A DNA stretch of 13,528 bases from GCA-2683825 sp965662355 (GTDB lineage Bacteria; Planctomycetota; UBA1135; GCA-002686595): contig CBFIHP010000043.1 of NCBI GenBank assembly GCA_965662355.1, positions 1-13,528 of the forward strand, written 5' to 3'. Position numbers and translations under genes: made by a program. Below the pieces are notes generated by a model, which saw only the letters and a program-made list of their open reading frames with translations, ran no database searches and had not been told where the DNA came from. Positions 4,306-12,328 of the stretch are shown piece after piece; positions within the stretch are counted from its first letter, which is position 1; each line of letters opens with the position of its first letter.

Positions 4306-7230
4306 CTAGAGCTTCCGCTTGATCTCGTTGATCTTGTACGTCTCGACGATGTCACCTTCTCGGATGTCGTTGTAGTCCTTGAGGACGACGCCACATTCGA
4401 AGCCCTCGCGGACCTCCTTGGCGTCATCGGACTCGCGACGGAGGGTGCCGATCGTTCCGGTGTAGACGACGCTGGAATCGCGCAGGAGGCGCACCTTGCT
4501 GTTGCGCCCGACCGTTCCGTCCAGGACGTAGCAGCCGCCGATGTTGCCGATCTTCGAAGACTTGAAGATTCGGCGGATCTCGACGTGCCCGGTGATTTCT
4601 TCGACGTACTCCGGCGCCAGCTCGCCCTCCATGAGACGCTTGATGTCGTCCAGGAGCTCGTAGATGACTCGGTAGACCTTGATGTCGATGCCCGAGCGGT
4701 CGGCCACCTGGCGTACCTTGGTAATGGCCGAGGTGTGGAAGGCCAGGATGCGGGCATCGGAGTTGACCGCCAGGTCGACGTCGCTTTCGAGGACGGCGCC
4801 CACGCCGGAGTGGACGATCTTGACGTCGACGTCTTCGTGCCCCATCTCGCCGATCTGCTGCTTCAGCACCTCGATCGAGCCCTGCATGTCGGCCTTTACG
4901 ATGATGTTGATGGTCGGCTTCTCCTGGTCGGCGACCGCTTCGAGGATGTTCTCGTGGCTGATCTGACGACGCTCGATCTGGGAGAGCTGGCGGTTCTTCC
5001 GCGCGCGTTCCTGGGCGACTTCCTGGGCGCGATCGAGGGAATCGACGACGTGGAACTTGTCGCTGACGCCGGGAAGCTCGTTCAGGCCCGTGACCTCGAC
5101 GGGGAGGGAGGGACCGGCTTCCTTGAGCTGCTTGCCACGGTCATCGCAGATTGAACGCACCTTGCCGTAGCCTCCGCCAGCCAGGATGACATCGCCCTTC
5201 TTGAGGCTGCCGTCCTGGATCAGGAGGTGGGCGACCTTGCCCTTGCCCTGCTGGATTTCCGCTTCGAGCACGACACCGGAGGCCGGGCCATTTTCGTGGC
5301 TCTTCAGCTCGAGCACTTCACTCTCGAGGAAAACGCGCTCCAGGAGCTCTTCGATGCCCAGGTCCTTGAGGCCGGACACTTCCATCATGGCCGTGTCGCC
5401 ACCCCATTCCTCGGGGGTCAGACCGAGGCCGGCGAGTTCGTTGCGCACGCGCTCGGTGTTGGCTTCGGGCTTGTCGACCTTGTTGATCGCTACCACGATC
5501 GGGGTCCCGGCGACCTTGGCGTGGTTCAGGGCCTCGTCGGTCTGCGGCTTGACGCCGTCGTCGGCGGCGACGACGAGCACGACGATATCGACCGCGTGCG
5601 CGCCGCGGGCTCGCATGGCCGTGAAGGCAGCGTGGCCGGGCGTGTCGACGATGGTCAGCGTGTGACCGTGTTGGGTCGTCACCTGGTAGGCGCCGATGTG
5701 CTGGGTGATGCCTCCGGCTTCGCTCGTGGAGATGCGCGAGCGTCGGATCGTATCGATCAGGGTCGTTTTGCCATGATCGACGTGCCCCAGGAAGGCGACG
5801 CAGGGGGGGCGCTGGACCAGGTTCTCTTCCCCGACCTTCGAGCGTACTTCCTTGAGCTCATGGAGCAGTTGCTGTTCGGCTGCGATCTCTTCGACGATGT
5901 TGAGCTCGACATCGAACTCGTTGGCCAGCAGAACGGCGGTCTCCTCGTCGAGCACCGAGTTGATGTTGATGCCCAGGCCGACTTCCTTGATGGCGATCCG
6001 AACCACCTGGTTCTGGTTCACGGCCAGGGTGTTGGCGAGCTTCTTCAGCGTGATCGGAGCGCCGATATCGACCCTCGTTCCCGAATAGGGCGAACCGCTT
6101 GCGGGGTCCACGTGCCGGCCGCCAGCGCGACGTCCACCACCGCCTCCGCTGGGTCCCTGTTGCTGGATCCGCCGGCGACGCAAGAAGCGACCGGCTTCAC
6201 GTTCGCGCAGCTGTTGTGCCGTGAGCGTGCCGCGCGTCGTGTCTCCGCGGACCTGGCCAGCCTTGCGGTCGCGGCCCATGGTCGGACGGACGTCCGGCAC
6301 CACGTCGTCGGAAGAACGGAGTCTCCGCGAGACGGGCTTTTGCGTCGGGCGCTTTTGGAACTGCGAAGGATCGATGAAGCCGACAACCTTGCCACCCTTG
6401 CGCTTGGCGCTCGGACGCACGATCTCTCCCTGTTTCTTTCCCTTCGGCTTCGTCGCACCCGTAGCCGGGGAGGCGCTGGCAGCTGCGGGCTGGGCGTCGG
6501 TCGGCTCCTCGACCGGTCTAGCGGGCGCTTTGGCGGGCTCGCCGCTCGCGGCGGGGGACGCGCTAGGAACCTCGCTAGCGAGGCCAGCAGAGACCTGGGC
6601 CGCAGGGGCGGTGGTCTCATCGGCGGATGTTTCCGGAGTCGGCTCCGGTGCGGCCGGCGTTGTCTCCACGTCGGCACCGGGCACATCGGGACCGGAGATT
6701 CCGGCTGAAGGCACCTCGGCAACGGGTTCGTCCGCAGCGGCCACGGTCCGTACCGGCTCGGGCGTCACAGGTTCCTCCACGGGGGGAGCGTCCGGAACGA
6801 GGGTCTCCGCCTGGATGGGCTCCGGTTCGGGGGGCGCCTCCGGGGAGCTCTCGGCGATCACTGGATCGCTCGGCTCCGGTTCTGGAACGGCCACAGGGGC
6901 TTTCTTCGGTTCTGCGGGAGGCTTCTTTTTCTTCCGCTTGATCTTGACCCCGTCGATGGTCTGGACGGTGGTCCCTGTGGCTTCGCCAATGAAGCCATAG
7001 GCCTCGAGTCGAGCTTGGATCTCGAGCACTTCGGGATCCGAGAGGGCCGTCATGTGGCTCTTCACCTGGGCAAATCCCAGATCCCGGAGCTTGGCAGCCA
7101 GCTCTTGGCCGGTCATACCGTACTCTTTGGCGAGGTCGTAGACGCGCTTTTTAGAACTCAAGGCTTGGGTGGTTCGGGGAGCTTCGAGAAGTGAGAAGGG
7201 ACGTGGAGCCCGGAGGGAGTCACGGCACAT
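4306..7230 (-). CDS. infB: Translation initiation factor IF-2
   Basis: 974 residues from ATG 7230. IF-2 is the GTPase that delivers initiator fMet-tRNA to the 30S subunit and promotes 50S joining. An IF2_N domain (KRVYDLAKEYGMTGQELAAK) lies near residues 24-76. A long Pro/Glu/Ala/Val-rich linker (about 105-370) follows, then a second IF2_N-type domain (about 385-455). The G domain has G1 at 482-490 (GHVDHGKTT), G3 D529-TPGH533 and G4 N583-KVD. Domains II-IV run to the C-terminus. The start is uncertain: TTG 7161 gives the usual 'SSKKRVYDLAKE' N-terminus, whereas ATG 7230 adds 23 residues and lies 9 nt after nusA; neither has a good RBS. No ylxR gene lies between nusA and infB. Confidence 0.97.
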   Translation of the reverse strand: MCRDSLRAPRPFSLLEAPRTTQALSSKKRVYDLAKEYGMTGQELAAKLRDLGFAQVKSHMTALSDPEVLEIQARLEAYGFIGEATGTTVQTIDGVKIKRKKKKPPAEPKKAPVAVPEPEPSDPVIAESSPEAPPEPEPIQAETLVPDAPPVEEPVTPEPVRTVAAADEPVAEVPSAGISGPDVPGADVETTPAAPEPTPETSADETTAPAAQVSAGLASEVPSASPAASGEPAKAPARPVEEPTDAQPAAASASPATGATKPKGKKQGEIVRPSAKRKGGKVVGFIDPSQFQKRPTQKPVSRRLRSSDDVVPDVRPTMGRDRKAGQVRGDTTRGTLTAQQLREREAGRFLRRRRIQQQGPSGGGGGRRAGGRHVDPASGSPYSGTRVDIGAPITLKKLANTLAVNQNQVVRIAIKEVGLGININSVLDEETAVLLANEFDVELNIVEEIAAEQQLLHELKEVRSKVGEENLVQRPPCVAFLGHVDHGKTTLIDTIRRSRISTSEAGGITQHIGAYQVTTQHGHTLTIVDTPGHAAFTAMRARGAHAVDIVVLVVAADDGVKPQTDEALNHAKVAGTPIVVAINKVDKPEANTERVRNELAGLGLTPEEWGGDTAMMEVSGLKDLGIEELLERVFLESEVLELKSHENGPASGVVLEAEIQQGKGKVAHLLIQDGSLKKGDVILAGGGYGKVRSICDDRGKQLKEAGPSLPVEVTGLNELPGVSDKFHVVDSLDRAQEVAQERARKNRQLSQIERRQISHENILEAVADQEKPTINIIVKADMQGSIEVLKQQIGEMGHEDVDVKIVHSGVGAVLESDVDLAVNSDARILAFHTSAITKVRQVADRSGIDIKVYRVIYELLDDIKRLMEGELAPEYVEEITGHVEIRRIFKSSKIGNIGGCYVLDGTVGRNSKVRLLRDSSVVYTGTIGTLRRESDDAKEVREGFECGVVLKDYNDIREGDIVETYKINEIKRKL

Positions 7231-7239
7231 CCAAAGGGC

Positions 7240-8418
7240 TTAGTTTTCCGCTCCTGCTTGAGCGGCTTTGGAGGCTTCGTCTGAATCGGGCGAAGTAGGG
7301 ATGTCACCTGAGGCTTCAGGTGACCCATCGGCTGAGTCGGACGCGGATTGCTCCGGTTGCAGAGCGATGTCGCTCTCGGCGGAGTTCTCGGAGAGGGTGG
7401 AGGTATCCTCGTCGGCCGGCGGAGCAGCATCATCGGATGGCTGCTGTTGCCGACCGAAGCCCTCGGCTTCGAACTCTTCGCGGGTCTTGATATCGATGTC
7501 CCAGCCACACAGACGGCTGGCCAAACGCACGTTTTGGCCTTTCTTGCCGATGGCGAGGGACTGTTGATCTTCGTCGACGACGACGACAACGGCGTGGTTG
7601 TCGACGTCGGCGTAGATATTGTCCAGATGGATGGTGGCGGGCTTCAAGCCGTTCATCACCAGCGTCTCGAGCGAGTCGCTCCAGCGGATGATGTCGATCC
7701 GCTCGCCGCGCAGCTCGTCGATGACGGCCTTGATTCGCGATCCGCGGACACCGACGCAGGCGCCGATACAGTCGATTTTCGGATCCTGTGAGACCACGGC
7801 CATCTTGGTGCGATAGCCCGGTTCGCGCACGACGCGGCGGATCTCGATGATGCTGTCCGCGACTTCAGGCACTTCCAGCTCGAAAAGGCGTCGTACGAGG
7901 TCTGGGTGCGTGCGGCTGACGATGATGCGCACGCGCGGGCCTTCCTTGCGCACCTCGAGTACGATGGCGCGGATGCGATCGCCGGGCGAGAAGGTCTCGC
8001 CACGGACGCGCTCTTCGCGGGGTAGGTAGGCCTCGGTCTTGCCGAGGTTGATCACGAGGTTGTCCGAGTCGAAGCGCTGAACGGTGCCATTGATGAGGCT
8101 GCCCACGCGGGTTTCGTACTCGTCGTAGAGGACGTCGCGCTCGGCCTCCCGGACCTTCTGGAGGAAGGTCTGCTTGCAAGCCTGGGCGGCGATCCGTCCC
8201 AGGTCCTCCAGGTCGAACTCGTACTCGCCCTCGTCGTCCTCGACGGAGATTTCCCCGTCGGTACGGTCGATTTTCACGACCAAGTCCTCTCCGACCCCCA
8301 GGCGCTTACGAACGGCCGCCGCAATCGCGTCTTCGAGCCCGAGGAAGAGAACTTCCTTGGAGATGTCCTTCTCCCGGTGGAGGACATCGATCAATCGCAA
8401 GAGGTCTTCGGCGTTCAT
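7240..8418 (-). CDS. nusA: Transcription termination/antitermination factor NusA
   Basis: 392 residues. NusA binds RNA polymerase and nascent RNA and tunes pausing, termination and antitermination. Domains: polymerase-binding N-terminus (about 1-104), S1 (about 106-175, GSLINGTVQRFDSDNLVINL), KH1 (about 200-275, with GACVGVRGSRI) and KH2 (about 276-345, with LAIGKKGQNVRLASRL). After residue 320 there is only a 70-residue low-complexity acidic Ser/Glu/Asp/Ala tail and no helix-hairpin-helix AR repeats, so this is the short form found outside Gammaproteobacteria. It is first in the operon with infB and rbfA. No rimP lies upstream. The sequence before the ATG is C-rich with no recognisable Shine-Dalgarno. 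Confidence 0.96.
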   Translation of the reverse strand: MNAEDLLRLIDVLHREKDISKEVLFLGLEDAIAAAVRKRLGVGEDLVVKIDRTDGEISVEDDEGEYEFDLEDLGRIAAQACKQTFLQKVREAERDVLYDEYETRVGSLINGTVQRFDSDNLVINLGKTEAYLPREERVRGETFSPGDRIRAIVLEVRKEGPRVRIIVSRTHPDLVRRLFELEVPEVADSIIEIRRVVREPGYRTKMAVVSQDPKIDCIGACVGVRGSRIKAVIDELRGERIDIIRWSDSLETLVMNGLKPATIHLDNIYADVDNHAVVVVVDEDQQSLAIGKKGQNVRLASRLCGWDIDIKTREEFEAEGFGRQQQPSDDAAPPADEDTSTLSENSAESDIALQPEQSASDSADGSPEASGDIPTSPDSDEASKAAQAGAEN

Positions 8419-8728
8419 GGTGGGGAGGAGGCTTGGCCTCGGCGCGGACTCACCTTAAAAAGAGGAAGGCAAGCAGGTCACCCCGCTTCCCTTCGTCCGT
8501 TCGAGGCCTTGGCCGTGAACCGGGCGAGTCATCGCACCTTACTGTTAAAGGCGGTGCAGTCTGCGTTATCGAGGGGGACCCGTCAACGCAAAGCAAGGCC
8601 TCAACATGACCTAGCCGCATCTCCTGGGTTCGGCCCGTTTCCGGGTCGATCCCGTCCGAGCCTCTTCCCCGACCGTTTCTGCCGATTTCACGAGCGAATT
8701 CGCTGACCCGAGACACCCTGGAACCCAG
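8419..8728. other. Divergent intergenic region between nusA and the sigma-54 activator gene
   Basis: 310 bases that should contain promoters for the nusA operon (minus) and the activator operon (plus). On the minus strand TTGACG (8586-8581), 17 nt, then CAGACT (8563-8558) is a possible sigma-70 site with a good -35 but a poor -10. I found no GG-N10-GC sigma-54 element for the plus-strand gene. No gene or RNA fold was recognised. Confidence 0.4.
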
Positions 8729-9757
8729 ATGTCCGAACCCTACCTGCCCTTCGTCGGGCCCTCGGAGGCCCTGCGAGCATTCTTCGAAGAGCTCGAGCTG
8801 GCTGCCGAGAGCGAAGCCGTGGTCCTTCTCCAGGGAGAAAGTGGAGTCGGGAAGGCCCGGGCCGCACGCCTCGTGCACGAACGGGGACCGCGCAGGGAGG
8901 GACCCTTCGTCTCCGTCAACCTGGCGGCCACAGCCCAGAGCCTGATTGAATCGACGCTCTTCGGACACGAGCGGGGGGCCTTCACCGACGCCCACAGGAC
9001 GCGCCGGGGGCTCTTCCAGAAATCCCACGGGGGGACCCTGGTGCTCGAGGACGTGGACCTGGTGCCGCGCGAGATCCAGGGCAAGCTGCTGCGCGTGCTC
9101 CAGGAGCGCCGCGTCGAACCCCTCGGTTCCGAGGAGTCCCATGAGGTCGATGTACGTCTCGTTTCGACCACGAGTGCCGCACTGCGGCCCCTGATCGAGG
9201 CCGGTGAGTTTCGCGAGGATCTCTACTTTCGGCTCGCCGTCATACCGATCGTCGTCCCCACGTTGCGGGCGCGTCAGGACGATCTGGAGGCCTTGACCGC
9301 GGCGCTGACGGCTGCGGTCGCGCAGCGCGCGGGGGTGCGCCCACGCCCGTTGTCACCGGCGGCGGCCGATCTGCTCCGAGCCCATGCCTGGCCGGGAAAC
9401 GTGCGCGAGCTCGAAAACGCGCTTGAAAGGGTGCTCGTCCTGGTCCCGGGCCGCCAGGCCAAGGCGAATCAGGAGGTCGCCGAGATTCAGGCCGAGGAGC
9501 TCAGTTTCCTGGGCGAGGCCTGTGTGGGTATCGTCGACGACGTGGCGGAGCGCGCACTGAAGCACGGGCTCACGGTCGAGGATGTGACCCAGGCCATGAT
9601 GCGGCGCGCCCTCTTGGAACATCGCGGCAACGTCAGTGCGGCCGCGCGGCAGGTAGGGCTGACGCGGCGCGCCTTCGACTATCGAGCGCGACGTCCCGAG
9701 AGCGAGGCTGAAGTAGCGGATGATTCCCCGAGTGAGACCTTGGGAGCCGACGAATGA
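8729..9757 (+). CDS. Stand-alone sigma-54-dependent transcriptional activator (AAA+ and Fis-type HTH)
   Basis: 342 residues. Bacterial enhancer-binding proteins use ATP hydrolysis to remodel sigma-54 RNA polymerase. The AAA+ domain (about 5-235) begins almost at the N-terminus, so there is no receiver, GAF or PAS domain, as in PspF-type activators. Walker A is G36-ESGVGK42. The sigma-54-contacting L1 loop reads G83-AFTDA88 instead of the consensus GAFTGA. Walker B is V105-L-E-D108 rather than the usual F-L-D-E. The arginine-finger region FREDLYFRL and the AWPGNVRELENALER segment are intact. A Fis-type HTH lies at about 296-322 (HRGNVSAAARQVGLTRRAF), then an acidic tail. The stop overlaps the next ATG by 4 bp, so the two are translationally coupled. 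The target promoters are not visible. Confidence 0.9.
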   Translation: MSEPYLPFVGPSEALRAFFEELELAAESEAVVLLQGESGVGKARAARLVHERGPRREGPFVSVNLAATAQSLIESTLFGHERGAFTDAHRTRRGLFQKSHGGTLVLEDVDLVPREIQGKLLRVLQERRVEPLGSEESHEVDVRLVSTTSAALRPLIEAGEFREDLYFRLAVIPIVVPTLRARQDDLEALTAALTAAVAQRAGVRPRPLSPAAADLLRAHAWPGNVRELENALERVLVLVPGRQAKANQEVAEIQAEELSFLGEACVGIVDDVAERALKHGLTVEDVTQAMMRRALLEHRGNVSAAARQVGLTRRAFDYRARRPESEAEVADDSPSETLGADE

Positions 9758-12306
9758 AACCCTGGCTGCTGTACCTTTTTCTATGGATGTCATGGATGTC
9801 CACCGCGCCACTGGCGGAGACCCCCGGCGATGAAATCGACCGCTTGCTTTCCAGTCTCGGCAGCGACGATCCCGCGTCCTACGCGCGAACCCTCGAGGAG
9901 CTGAAACAGAAGGGCGAGGTCGCTGCACTGCGCGCCCTGGCCACGTTCGACAGCGTGGACTTTCGCGAGCGTCGCGCCCGTAGCCGGGTCGTCGTCGACA
10001 CCGTGAGCCCAGCATGCATCGGGCCGATCCTCTCACGGATCGAGGATGAAGATCCGCTCGTGCGTCGTCTGCTCTGTCGCGCCCTCGGTGCCCTCAACCT
10101 GGGGTCGGCACGCGTGGCCGAGCGTGTGGTTGCGTTGGCTGAGCGGGCCATGGAGGATGGCAGTCTCGACGTGCGGCGCGAATCGGTCTCCGCCCTGGCA
10201 AATACTGGAAGTGCGGAGGCCGTGCCCGTTCTGGATCGGCTGCTCGACGAGTTGCCGCCCGACGAGCGGGTCTTTTGCGCCCGAGCGATCGTCGACCTTC
10301 CGGCGGCCCGGGCGCGGCTCTGCGCGCGGGTGATCGGTGCCTTCGAGGTTCCCCTCGAGTCACCGGCGGACAATGTTCTTGGAATCCTGCTCGAGGAGTA
10401 CGGCAAGGCTCTCGCCGATCTACCCGGCGGAGGAGGCACCGCGCGCGAGCGTGTGCCTTTCATCGCCGGGCGCCACCACCAATCCCCCGATGTCGCCCTG
10501 GCCGCGCGCCGCTCGCTCGACAGGGCCATGGCGCGCATGGTCGAGTTCCACGACCTCGAGCGCGCCGACAGGCTTCTGGCGACGCTCGCCGAGGAGGGGC
10601 TCGATCCGCGCGAGCTCTTCTATCGACGCGCGAATCTGTCTTTGACCGAGATCGGCGATGTCGAGCGCTCGTTGCAACTTGCCCTATCCCTGCAACAGGC
10701 CGCCCACGGGGCGCGTCCGGAGGAGCGCGGACGCTGGCTCTTCTTTGGCGAGCTCTACGTCGCCATCGCACGCTTCGTCGCGGGCGATCTCGATCTTGCC
10801 CGCGAGGGATTCGAGATGACGGCCGCGCGTGCGGACGAGCTCTTTTCGGAGCGACCGGACCTGGGACCGGATCCGTGGGCAGCTGAGCCCTCGCAGTATG
10901 GAGGATCGCTGGGAACGGATCGCCTGCAGCTGGCGGGCATCGTCGAGCTCTGGCTGGCCCTGACCTACCTCGATCGCGGCGAGCCGAAGCAATGGGAGTC
11001 CGGCTCCCCCGACGCGCGCGCGTTGCGACACCTGCGTCGGGCCCAGATCTTCCTGCTCCGCGCGCGCGTTATCGGAGAACGCGCGGATAGCCCGCTGGAC
11101 TCCAGTTCGCTGGATTCGCTGCTGGACCGCAACATGAGTCCCTTCCGACTCGTCTTGACGCGCGCGAAGGTCGAGCGTTTCAAGCAGGGCCGTGGATTGC
11201 TCCTTGCGCGTCGGCTAGGGCGAGCCCTGGCCACCATCGCGCCCTTCGAAATGCCGGGCTTCGAACCGTACGAGGGGGTCGCACGCGCTTTGTCCGATCC
11301 ACTCTTCGATACCGAACGTCGCGGACTGCTCGCGGGGCTCCGTGCGGAGGAGCGGCGCGTTCTGGAGCGACGCTGGGACAAGTTGCGGGCCCGCGAGGTT
11401 CGCGATCGCAACGCGGAAACGCGCGTGATCTACCGCTTGCGCGAGTCGCGCCGTGCGGAGGAGGAGGAACGCATGCAATCCACGCAGGCCTATGCCGGCG
11501 GCGTGCCGACTCCCGAGGAGCTCCTCGCGATCTACGACGGTCTCGCGCGCTATCTGCATCCTTCGCGATATGCCCTCAACCTCGCGGATTTTATGCGCAT
11601 CGAAGGGCTGGCAGCGGAGGCGCGTAAGCTGGCGGAGCGCGCGCTCGAGGACTACGCCGGCTCCTTGCCAGGTTCGAATTCGGCCTGGACCGAACTCCTG
11701 AGCGCCCAGCTCGAGCTGTCGATTGGCTCGACGCTGATGGATGAAGATCGACCCCGGGAAGCGGAAACGGCCTGCCTCGCCGCGGCGGGCAGGCTCGAGG
11801 CCTTCGAGAACACCCTCGAGGAGATTCGGAGCTCGACCCAGCCCGGTTCGTTCCAGGCCGCCGGCGTCGAGGCACAGTTGCGCCAGACCAAGAACCTGCG
11901 CGCCCAGGTGTTTCTGTCCCTGGCCGTGAATGCCAATGTGCGTCTGAAGGACCCTGAAAAAGCGCTGGGCTACTTCGAAGAAGCCTACGAGCTGGACCAA
12001 CGGGAGTTCATGCGCATCCTTCTGGCGTGCTATCGGGCCCGCTCGGGACGGGGGGAAGAGGCACGTGGTGTGCTGGTGGGAATCGACCCGCGCCCCGCAC
12101 TTTATTACAACCTCGCCTGCACGTACGCGCTCCTGGGTGAAGCCGAGCTGGCGCTCGACTATCTCGGCAGGGATCTCGAGGAGAACCACCGCACCAGGGG
12201 ATCGCGCGTTCGTCAGGTCGAATGGGCCCGCGGGGACCCCGATCTCGCTTCGTTGCGTTCCGATCCCCGCTTCGAGCGGCTCCTCAGGGCCGCCGAGTCC
12301 AAGTAG
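9754..12306 (+). CDS. Exported HEAT-repeat and TPR protein of unknown function
   Basis: 850 residues. An N-terminal signal peptide (MKPWLLYLFLWMSWMSTAPLAE) implies export. HEAT-like helical repeats span about 79-185 (DPLVRRLLCRALGAL, DVRRESVSALANTGS). TPR-like helices lie around 275-365 and 718-812 (ALYYNLACTYALLGEAELAL), and the end (LASLRSDPRFERLLRA) is the capping segment seen at the end of many TPR proteins. The middle (about 370-700) is Arg/Glu-rich and helical with no recognisable catalytic motif. The start is fixed by the ATGA overlap with the activator gene and by GGGAG 7 nt upstream. Probably a protein-interaction scaffold in the periplasm or at the membrane; the link to the sigma-54 activator suggests a shared pathway, but the role is not known. 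Confidence 0.8.
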   Translation: MKPWLLYLFLWMSWMSTAPLAETPGDEIDRLLSSLGSDDPASYARTLEELKQKGEVAALRALATFDSVDFRERRARSRVVVDTVSPACIGPILSRIEDEDPLVRRLLCRALGALNLGSARVAERVVALAERAMEDGSLDVRRESVSALANTGSAEAVPVLDRLLDELPPDERVFCARAIVDLPAARARLCARVIGAFEVPLESPADNVLGILLEEYGKALADLPGGGGTARERVPFIAGRHHQSPDVALAARRSLDRAMARMVEFHDLERADRLLATLAEEGLDPRELFYRRANLSLTEIGDVERSLQLALSLQQAAHGARPEERGRWLFFGELYVAIARFVAGDLDLAREGFEMTAARADELFSERPDLGPDPWAAEPSQYGGSLGTDRLQLAGIVELWLALTYLDRGEPKQWESGSPDARALRHLRRAQIFLLRARVIGERADSPLDSSSLDSLLDRNMSPFRLVLTRAKVERFKQGRGLLLARRLGRALATIAPFEMPGFEPYEGVARALSDPLFDTERRGLLAGLRAEERRVLERRWDKLRAREVRDRNAETRVIYRLRESRRAEEEERMQSTQAYAGGVPTPEELLAIYDGLARYLHPSRYALNLADFMRIEGLAAEARKLAERALEDYAGSLPGSNSAWTELLSAQLELSIGSTLMDEDRPREAETACLAAAGRLEAFENTLEEIRSSTQPGSFQAAGVEAQLRQTKNLRAQVFLSLAVNANVRLKDPEKALGYFEEAYELDQREFMRILLACYRARSGRGEEARGVLVGIDPRPALYYNLACTYALLGEAELALDYLGRDLEENHRTRGSRVRQVEWARGDPDLASLRSDPRFERLLRAAESK

Positions 12307-12328
12307 CACTTTTCGCAAGAACACCCCC

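Noticed and set aside
4180..5154. 324-residue plus-strand ORF antisense to infB and rbfA
   Set aside because: Asp/Val/Leu-rich shadow of conserved infB codons with no domain.
5227..6708. 493-residue plus-strand ORF antisense to infB
   Set aside because: Repetitive, biased composition mirroring the infB G domain and linker; infB is unambiguous on the other strand.
8521..8600. Possible tRNA-like segment containing GGTTCA on the minus strand
   Set aside because: No acceptor, D or anticodon arms can be drawn around it.
12065..12328. 88-residue N-terminal extension of rlmI
   Set aside because: It lies inside the HEAT/TPR gene in another frame, and the family start matches ATG 12329.
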